Assembly: GCA_024280615.1 (NCBI GenBank)
Contig: JAJRPU010000184.1
Coordinates: 1 to 10,624 of the forward strand
DNA from: Bacteroidota bacterium
GTDB taxonomy: Bacteria > Bacteroidota > Bacteroidia > JAADEI01
DNA: 10,624 nt
Reading direction: 5' to 3'
This document shows positions 1 to 5,826 of the stretch, in pieces. Both the position numbers and the translations under genes were made by a program. The notes below the pieces were generated by a model. That model did no database searches. It saw only the letters and a list, made by a program, of their open reading frames with translations, and was not told the DNA's origin. Numbering within the stretch: the stretch's first letter is position 1; the number at the start of each line of letters is the position of its first letter.

Positions 1-2349
1 AAGAAACTGGCTCAAAAACTCATTAAACAAGCCAAAGAAGCCCTGCAAAAAGGAGACGAGAAAGCAGCAGGTTTAGCACTACTCAGACTAAAACGAGGAC
101 TTCCTAAATACAGACCCTTCTTAAAACTTCTTCAGGAACCAGGAGTTCAAACCCTACTAATCAAAACAGAAAACTATTACTTGCAAGACAACGCCCGGGA
201 AATGCCTAAGGTAGACGAAGAACTATACTTCGTCATTGACGAGAGAAACAACACTGTTGACCTGACTGATAAAGGTATTGACCTAATCACCGGGCAAAGT
301 GAAGACCCGAGTATGTTTATCCTTCCCGACCTTGGGACACTTATGGCAGAAATAGAAAACAGTGACCTTTCACCTGAAGAAAAGCAAAAGAAAAAGGACC
401 AAGTCTTAAGGGAATATGCTGCAAAAGCCCAAAGATTACATATTCTTCAACAACTGCTTCGGGCATATACACTCTTTGAGCGAGACGTGGACTATGTGGT
501 TATGGACGGACAGGTAAAGATAGTTGACGAGAACACAGGTAGGATACTTGAAGGCAGAAGATATTCCGAAGGGCTTCATCAAGCCATTGAAGCAAAGGAA
601 AATGTTAAGGTTGAAGGAGACACACAGACCTATGCTACTATTACCCTACAGAACTACTTCCGAATGTATCACAAGTTGGCAGGGATGACGGGTACCGCCG
701 AAACAGAAGCAGCAGAATTCTGGGAAATCTATAAACTGGACGTGGTCGTTATTCCAACACATAAGCCAGTTATCAGGGAAGACAAAGAAGACCTTGTTTT
801 CAAAACAAAACGGGAGAAATATAATGCTATCATTGAAGAAATTGAACGTTTGCACAAACAGGGAAGACCCGTCTTAGTGGGAACAACCAGCGTAGAGGTT
901 TCCGAGTTGCTTAGCCGAATGCTCAAGAGGAAAGGTATTCCACATAACGTATTGAATGCTAAGCATCATCAAAGGGAAGCCGAAATAATAGCCCAAGCGG
1001 GACAAAAAGGGGCGGTTACCATAGCCACTAATATGGCAGGTCGTGGAACAGATATTAAACTGGGACCCGGTGTCGCCGAACTGGGCGGTTTAGCAGTTAT
1101 AGGTACCGAGCACCATGATGCACGACGGATAGACAGGCAGTTAAGGGGACGAGCAGGTAGGCAAGGAGACCCGGGTTCAAGCCAATTCTTTGTCAGTCTG
1201 GAGGATGACCTTATGCGACTCTTTGGGTCCGAAAGAATAGCTAAACTCTTGGATAGACTGGGCTACCAAGAAGGGGAACCTTTACAACACCCTATGATAA
1301 CACGCTCTATTGAACGAGCACAGAAAAAAGTTGAGGAAAACAACTTCGGCATAAGAAAAAGACTTCTGGAATATGACAATGTGATGAATGTTCAAAGGGA
1401 GGCAATATACACCCGTCGGAAGCACGCACTATATGGAGACCGGCTCGCAGTAGATATTTACAACACATTTAAAGACGTTGCATATTCAGTGATTGAGCGA
1501 TACAAGGACTTAGACGACTATGAAGGACTCAAACAAGAAGTGTTAAGAATCTTCTCTATAAATCCACCATTCTCTGAAGAAGAATTCAAAAACCAGAAAG
1601 TTGACACCTTAGCAGAGAAACTATTTCAGGAAGCCTATTCAACCTATCAACGCAAGAAAAAACAAATGGCAGAAAAACTTTATCCGGCAATTAGAGAACT
1701 ATATTTAGCACAAGGAGACAGAGTCAAAAGGGTTATCATTCCGTTCACTGATGGGATAAGAGTTGTTGAGGGAATTGTGGACCTAAAAAAAGCCTATGAC
1801 ACACAAGGGGAAGAGATAGCCAACGCCTTTGAAAGGGCAGTGACTCTCGCTTTAATTGATGATTATTGGAAGACCCACCTGAGGGAAATGGACCATTTGA
1901 AGCAAGCCGTTCAGACCGCAGCCTATGAACAAAAAGACCCGCTATTGGTGTATAAATTTGAAGCCTTTGAACTGTTCAAAGACATGCTTTATAAGATGAA
2001 CAAAGACATTACAGCGTTCCTTATGAGAGGCGACATTATGGCTGAACGACCGCCCCAGCAACAACAAGCACCCAAGCCACAACCTATTAACATAAAAGCA
2101 GGGCGAGGGACCATGCCTGAACCTGCAATGCCAACACCACTGCCCCCAACACCCCAGCCGGTGTCTGTGAACCCACAAGTGGCAAGACAATCACGCCAAG
2201 CCAGAAGACCAGTTCCACCGCCACCACACCCAAACATGCCACCGCAACCAGTGGAACCAATCAGAAAGGGTAAGAAAATTGGCAGGAACGACCCATGCCC
2301 TTGCGGGTCCGGTAAAAAATACAAACATTGCCATGGCAGATTCGCATAA
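1..2349 (+). CDS. secA: Protein translocase ATPase SecA (5'-truncated by window edge)
   Basis: SecA is the ATPase motor that pushes unfolded preproteins through SecYEG across the inner membrane. The frame is open from base 1, so the true start and first nucleotide-binding domain lie outside the window; the TTG at 181 is not the start. The first ~480 bases encode the preprotein-binding region with the insert typical of Bacteroidota SecA. Next come the conserved RDVDYVV...ENTGR segment (482-555), KLAGMTGTAETEA (~673-711), and the second nucleotide-binding fold with TNMAGRGTDI (1027-1056) and QLRGRAGRQGDPGSSQFF (1138-1191). The helical scaffold/wing region follows to about 2040. A Pro/Gln-rich linker (2047-2271) leads to a SEC-C zinc motif, CPCGSGKKYKHCHG (2296-2337), with Cys, Cys, Cys-His as ligands. 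The 3' end overlaps the next gene by 17 bp. Identification is essentially certain. Confidence 0.97.
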   Translation, partial: KKLAQKLIKQAKEALQKGDEKAAGLALLRLKRGLPKYRPFLKLLQEPGVQTLLIKTENYYLQDNAREMPKVDEELYFVIDERNNTVDLTDKGIDLITGQSEDPSMFILPDLGTLMAEIENSDLSPEEKQKKKDQVLREYAAKAQRLHILQQLLRAYTLFERDVDYVVMDGQVKIVDENTGRILEGRRYSEGLHQAIEAKENVKVEGDTQTYATITLQNYFRMYHKLAGMTGTAETEAAEFWEIYKLDVVVIPTHKPVIREDKEDLVFKTKREKYNAIIEEIERLHKQGRPVLVGTTSVEVSELLSRMLKRKGIPHNVLNAKHHQREAEIIAQAGQKGAVTIATNMAGRGTDIKLGPGVAELGGLAVIGTEHHDARRIDRQLRGRAGRQGDPGSSQFFVSLEDDLMRLFGSERIAKLLDRLGYQEGEPLQHPMITRSIERAQKKVEENNFGIRKRLLEYDNVMNVQREAIYTRRKHALYGDRLAVDIYNTFKDVAYSVIERYKDLDDYEGLKQEVLRIFSINPPFSEEEFKNQKVDTLAEKLFQEAYSTYQRKKKQMAEKLYPAIRELYLAQGDRVKRVIIPFTDGIRVVEGIVDLKKAYDTQGEEIANAFERAVTLALIDDYWKTHLREMDHLKQAVQTAAYEQKDPLLVYKFEAFELFKDMLYKMNKDITAFLMRGDIMAERPPQQQQAPKPQPINIKAGRGTMPEPAMPTPLPPTPQPVSVNPQVARQSRQARRPVPPPPHPNMPPQPVEPIRKGKKIGRNDPCPCGSGKKYKHCHGRFA

Positions 2350-3055
2350 AAAAGTAGCTTTCGTAACAGGCTCATCAAGGGGAATAGGTAAAAGCCTTGC
2401 AGAAGTTTTAATTAAAAATGGGTTTTTTGTCATAGGCATAGCAAGGCACCAAGCAATAAATCATCCTTCCTATTCACACATAGCCCTTGATTTATCCGAT
2501 GTTAATGCAGTATTGGAGTTTTCCTTTCCGACCTATGAAAACGTGGAGAAATTAGTTCTTGTGAACAATGCGGCAACGCTTGGGCACGTGGCTCACACAG
2601 GAGATATTGAAAACAAGAGCATTCCTACAGCTATCAGTGTAAATCTCACTTCGCCACTTATATTGATTAACAAGTTTGTAGGGACCTATCGCGGCAATAA
2701 TGCAGAGAAGGTCATTATAAACATAAGCACTGGAGCGGCTTTCCACCCGGTGGATGGTTGGCTTCTATATTGCTCTTCCAAGGCAGGTCTTGAAATGGCT
2801 ACACACGTTGTTAATGAAGATTTGCAAGTAACAGGAACAAAGAACTTCTATGTGTTTTCAGTTCTTCCGGGGATAGTGGACACGCAAATGCAAAGAGAGA
2901 TAAGGAGCGTGCATGAAACAAATTTTTCAAGGAAACAAGAATTTGTTGAATACAAGCAATCCGGACAATTAAGAGACCCCGATGAAGTGGCAGAAAAAAT
3001 ATATGGAATCATAGACAAGCCCTATCTTTACAGTGAAGAGACCTTGAGAGTATGA
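2333..3055 (+). CDS. Short-chain dehydrogenase/reductase (SDR), benzil/sepiapterin-reductase-like
   Basis: A cytosolic classical SDR, probably an NADP(H)-dependent carbonyl reductase, of 240 aa. The Rossmann cofactor motif TGSSRGIG is at residues 12-19, the DL pair at 53-54, NNAA at 78-81, and the catalytic tetrad is Asn104, Ser132, Tyr146 and Lys150 (YCSSK), followed by PG at 179-180. The ATG at 2333 gives an N-terminus starting directly before the first beta-strand; a TTG further upstream (2279) would add 18 residues that merely read through the SecA zinc motif in another frame. The substrate cannot be told from sequence; the overall pattern resembles YueD-type benzil reductases and sepiapterin reductases, which is family resemblance only. 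It overlaps secA by 17 bp and the next gene by 4 bp (ATGA), so translation is probably coupled on both sides. Confidence 0.93.
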   Translation: MADSHKKVAFVTGSSRGIGKSLAEVLIKNGFFVIGIARHQAINHPSYSHIALDLSDVNAVLEFSFPTYENVEKLVLVNNAATLGHVAHTGDIENKSIPTAISVNLTSPLILINKFVGTYRGNNAEKVIINISTGAAFHPVDGWLLYCSSKAGLEMATHVVNEDLQVTGTKNFYVFSVLPGIVDTQMQREIRSVHETNFSRKQEFVEYKQSGQLRDPDEVAEKIYGIIDKPYLYSEETLRV

Positions 3056-4212
3056 GATTAGTTGAGGTTAAGACAGAAAGGGATGACCGGAAGTTCTGGG
3101 AAGTAGCCAGACACATATACAAAGATGACCCAAACTGGTATCCGCCACTTGACCTTGAAATGAAGGCATTGTTCCACCCACAGAAAAACCCATTGTTCAA
3201 ACAAGGAGCAAAAGCCAAAAGGTGGTACATAGAGTCTGATGGGCAGCCCATAGCCCGAATAGCAGCATTCATTAATCCGTCATATCAAAAAACTTACAAG
3301 ATTGATGTTGGAGGAATAGGATTTTTTGAATCGCCAGACGACCAAGAGATAGCAAATAGACTATTTGAGGTTGCGGAAGATTGGCTACGGGATAATAACC
3401 AGATTGCCGTTGATGGACCTATCAATTTTGGGGAAAGGAACAGGTGGTGGGGACTTCTGGTAGATGGGTTTTACCTTCCCACCTATGGAATGGCTTATAA
3501 TAAACCATATTATCAAAAACTGTGGGAAACTGCTGGCTATCAAGAACTATACAAACAATTCACTTATGTTAGACCAGTCCACGATAAGTTTCATCCACGA
3601 GTCCTTACTGCCGCAGAAAAGTTCCGCTCAGACCCAAACTTCTCATTTGAACACTTTTCATGGAAAAATCTTGATAGATACATAAATGCTCTGATTCACA
3701 TTTATACAAAAGCATGGGGTTCCAGACCAGATGCCAGAAAATTAACATACGAGGAGGTGAAAGCAGAACTCACTCACTACAAATTCTTGATTGATGAAAG
3801 GTTACTCTGGTTCGCATTCCACAAAGATGAACCCGCTGCATTCTTCATAATGTTTAGAGACATAACACCAATCGTCCAAAAACTCAATGGAAAACTAAAT
3901 CTTATCAACAAACTGAGGTTCTGGTGGCATTTAAAATTTAATCCACCACGCCGAATGCTTGCCATTCTCTATGGAGTAATTCCAGAATTTAAAGCCACTG
4001 GTCTTTTGCTTGCCTTGGTATATGCCGCTGCTCAGGTAATAGTTCCTTCTGGAGACTATGATGAACTGGAGATGTATTGGATTGGGTCGTTCCATCCCGT
4101 GATGCACAGAGTGGTTAAATTCTTTGATGCTCAACATACAAGGACACATACTACATACAGAAAAATGCTGAAAGAAGGCATGGAATTTATTCCCCATCCC
4201 ACTTTTAACTAA
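3052..4212 (+). CDS. Uncharacterised protein with GNAT-like acyltransferase fold
   Basis: A 386-aa soluble protein with no signal peptide or membrane segment. It looks like a family widespread in Bacteroidota and related to E. coli YghO, annotated as GNAT/acyl-CoA N-acyltransferase-like (recognition from memory, not a search). Visible hallmarks are DPNWYPPL (residues 26-33), the aromatic/polar ARIAAFINP block (68-76), GPINFGERNRWWGLLVDGF (122-140) with YGMAYNKPYY after it, and a C-terminal half ending ELEMYWIGSFHPVMHRVVKFF (339-358) then TYRKML, which resembles the end of a GNAT domain where a conserved Tyr-x-x-(Y/M) follows. The two halves suggest a duplicated or bilobed GNAT arrangement like that of FemAB/NMT proteins. 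The substrate is unknown. The start overlaps the SDR stop as ATGA; only 11 bp separate it from the next gene. Mislabelling of this family as GTP cyclohydrolase is a database trap. Confidence 0.6.
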   Translation: MRLVEVKTERDDRKFWEVARHIYKDDPNWYPPLDLEMKALFHPQKNPLFKQGAKAKRWYIESDGQPIARIAAFINPSYQKTYKIDVGGIGFFESPDDQEIANRLFEVAEDWLRDNNQIAVDGPINFGERNRWWGLLVDGFYLPTYGMAYNKPYYQKLWETAGYQELYKQFTYVRPVHDKFHPRVLTAAEKFRSDPNFSFEHFSWKNLDRYINALIHIYTKAWGSRPDARKLTYEEVKAELTHYKFLIDERLLWFAFHKDEPAAFFIMFRDITPIVQKLNGKLNLINKLRFWWHLKFNPPRRMLAILYGVIPEFKATGLLLALVYAAAQVIVPSGDYDELEMYWIGSFHPVMHRVVKFFDAQHTRTHTTYRKMLKEGMEFIPHPTFN

Positions 4213-4223
4213 GCAAATAAGCA

Positions 4224-5057
4224 ATGGAGCATATATTTCGTTTTATTGATATGCGATGGATATGGTTTTTAATGTTTGCGATTCCAGCCATGGGGCAATA
4301 TCACACATGGGGTATATGGGTCGGGGCAGGTAATTATTCAGGAGAACTAGAAAGGTTTTCCTTTAACTGGAGACCCGCTTTGGGTTTTGAGTATATGTAT
4401 CAATGGCACGAGTACTATGCCCTTTCAATAACAACTTTTTACAATGAGATTCATGGTAGTGACGAGAGGGGGCAGACTCAATGGCGACGAGCAAGAAACA
4501 TTACCTTTTTCAACAGACAGTTCGGTGTAAAAGCTCTTTTTATCGTGCATTTCAAGACATACGACTACCATGCCAGAATGCCTGAAATAATACCGTTTCT
4601 AAATGCAGGCATTGGACTTTTTTACACTTCACCATACACTACGGTTGATGGAGAACGAATTTCCTTACGTCCCTACGCTACGGAAGGGCAATACGACCCG
4701 GACAGGACGGTCCCTTACCCTTACAGTCCTTTGCAGGGGGCTTTTGTCCTTGGAGGCGGAATCTGGTGGAGATTTATGCAAAGATGGTCAATAAGAATTT
4801 CTTTTCAATATCACTGGGCATGGTCCGATTTTCTGGATGATGTTTCAGGGAAATATCCCGACCCAGGTGTCTTCATTAGATATTCAGCCCAGCCGGAAAC
4901 AGCAATGCAATTGTCCTATCGCTATAATGATACAATTAATCCATTCACTTTATGGGAACGTCAACGTGGGTTTCCCTATGAAAAAGACCGCTTTTATTGG
5001 GTTCAAATAGGGCTTTACTACACGCTATACAGAATTGGATGTCCGTTAACTTTCTAA
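4224..5057 (+). CDS. porG: PorG-like (DUF6089) outer-membrane beta-barrel protein
   Basis: A predicted 277-aa outer-membrane barrel. An N-terminal signal peptide is visible (hydrophobic WIWFLMFAIPAMG, residues 12-24); the second ATG at 4251 would give a more compact signal peptide, so the exact start is open. The mature part has alternating aromatic strands, an early GxGNYSGEL segment (34-42), FLNAGIGLFY (125-134), and a SDFLDDVSGKY block (201-211) that matches the diagnostic (T/S)DYLDDVSG motif of DUF6089. Location directly before uppS-bamA-ompH is the same as PorG (PG0189) of Porphyromonas gingivalis, an outer-membrane component of type IX secretion that associates with PorK/PorN. Family and synteny therefore agree, but a role in type IX secretion in this organism is inferred: no other T9SS gene is in the window. 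Confidence 0.68.
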   Translation: MEHIFRFIDMRWIWFLMFAIPAMGQYHTWGIWVGAGNYSGELERFSFNWRPALGFEYMYQWHEYYALSITTFYNEIHGSDERGQTQWRRARNITFFNRQFGVKALFIVHFKTYDYHARMPEIIPFLNAGIGLFYTSPYTTVDGERISLRPYATEGQYDPDRTVPYPYSPLQGAFVLGGGIWWRFMQRWSIRISFQYHWAWSDFLDDVSGKYPDPGVFIRYSAQPETAMQLSYRYNDTINPFTLWERQRGFPYEKDRFYWVQIGLYYTLYRIGCPLTF

Positions 5058-5062
5058 CTTTG
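5055..5062 (+). promoter_or_regulatory. Candidate Bacteroidota -7 promoter element (TAACTTTG) before uppS
   Basis: TAACTTTG (followed by T) matches the Bacteroidota primary-sigma -7 consensus TAnnTTTG(Y). A TTG at 5035-5037 lies 17 bp upstream, at the short end of spacings reported for the -33 box in Flavobacterium. The element begins on the TAA stop codon of the PorG-like gene and ends 8 bases before the uppS ATG at 5071, so transcription would begin at or within a few bases of the start codon, giving a leaderless or nearly leaderless mRNA. The same 8-mer pattern also occurs inside coding sequence (for example near 1953), so a chance match is possible. Confidence 0.4.
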
Positions 5063-5070
5063 TTTAGCAT

Positions 5071-5826
5071 ATGGTCAAGATAGAAGATATACGGGGAGGA
5101 CGGTTGCCCACTCACGTGGCTCTGATTATGGACGGTAATGGCAGATGGGCTAAGCAACGTGGACTGTCCAGAACAGAAGGTCACAGGAAAGGGGCTAACA
5201 GAGTGCGAGATATAATAGATACATGTTTGGAGTTGCACATTCCTTATGTTTCCTTTTTTGCTTTTTCAACGGAGAACTGGCAGCGTCCACAGGAAGAAGT
5301 TAATGTTTTGATGGACCTACTTTCTCAAGCACTTGATAAATATGCTGATGAAGCAATAGAAAAGCAAATAAAACTGATTGTTTTGGGGGACTTCAATAGG
5401 CTTCCTGAACATGTGAAAGGCAGATTAGCAAAGGTTCAGGAAAAAACTAAAGATTTTGACCGGCTAAAAGTAATTCTTGCATTAAACTACAGTGGCAGAT
5501 GGGACATTCTGGAAGGGGCTCGTCGGTTGATTAATCATGTAAGGCAAAATCCAGATTTTGACCCTAATACACTAACAGAAGAAATTTTTAGAAAATTCAT
5601 GCCTGGCGGAGACATACCCGACCCAGACCTGCTAATCCGAACAAGTGGAGAACTCAGAATCAGCAATTTCTATCTCTGGCAATTGGCTTACACAGAACTG
5701 TATTTCACACCCGTTTTCTGGCCAGATTTTGACAAGAATGAGTTTTTAAAGGCAATTGCTGACTGGCAACAGCGAGAACGTAGATTCGGGAAAATAAGCG
5801 AACAAATAACAACAAAAGATGGATAA
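5071..5826 (+). CDS. uppS: Isoprenyl transferase / undecaprenyl diphosphate synthase
   Basis: A cis-prenyltransferase that condenses isopentenyl diphosphate units onto farnesyl diphosphate to give undecaprenyl diphosphate, the C55 carrier for peptidoglycan and exported glycans; it acts at the cytoplasmic face of the inner membrane. The 251-aa length is normal. All family signatures are present: MDGNGRWAKQRG (residues 20-31) with the Mg-binding catalytic Asp21, FFAFSTENW (62-70), NYSGRWDI (139-146; Ser in the third position is usual in this phylum), DPDLLIRTSGELRISNF (184-200), LWQLAYTELYF (202-212) and the closing WPDF. No Shine-Dalgarno motif precedes the ATG, and a possible -7 promoter element lies directly upstream. 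The 3' end overlaps bamA by 8 bp (ATGGATAA), implying coupled translation with it. Confidence 0.97.
   Translation: MVKIEDIRGGRLPTHVALIMDGNGRWAKQRGLSRTEGHRKGANRVRDIIDTCLELHIPYVSFFAFSTENWQRPQEEVNVLMDLLSQALDKYADEAIEKQIKLIVLGDFNRLPEHVKGRLAKVQEKTKDFDRLKVILALNYSGRWDILEGARRLINHVRQNPDFDPNTLTEEIFRKFMPGGDIPDPDLLIRTSGELRISNFYLWQLAYTELYFTPVFWPDFDKNEFLKAIADWQQRERRFGKISEQITTKDG

Noticed and set aside
181..183. TTG at 181 as the start of secA
   Set aside because: The frame is open back to base 1 and the upstream residues (a charged helix, then GLPKYRPFLKLLQEPG) fit the Bacteroidota SecA insert, so the gene starts outside the window.
1951..1960. TAnnTTTG match (TAAATTTG) inside secA as a promoter
   Set aside because: It lies deep in coding sequence with no gene start nearby; this pattern is expected a few times per 10 kb by chance.
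2279..2332. Upstream TTG extension of the SDR
   Set aside because: The added 18 residues are an out-of-frame reading of the SEC-C codons and precede the normal SDR N-terminus; the ATG at 2333 is better.
1989..2378. Reverse-strand open frame of 129 codons over the SecA tail
   Set aside because: It is a shadow of the proline-rich linker (CCN codons read as Gly/Trp on the other strand); the translation is low-complexity with no recognisable domain.
5485..5508. NYSGR in UppS as a damaged active-site motif (NYGGR in E. coli)
   Set aside because: Ser in this position is, to my knowledge, usual in Bacteroidota isoprenyl transferases; all other signatures are intact.
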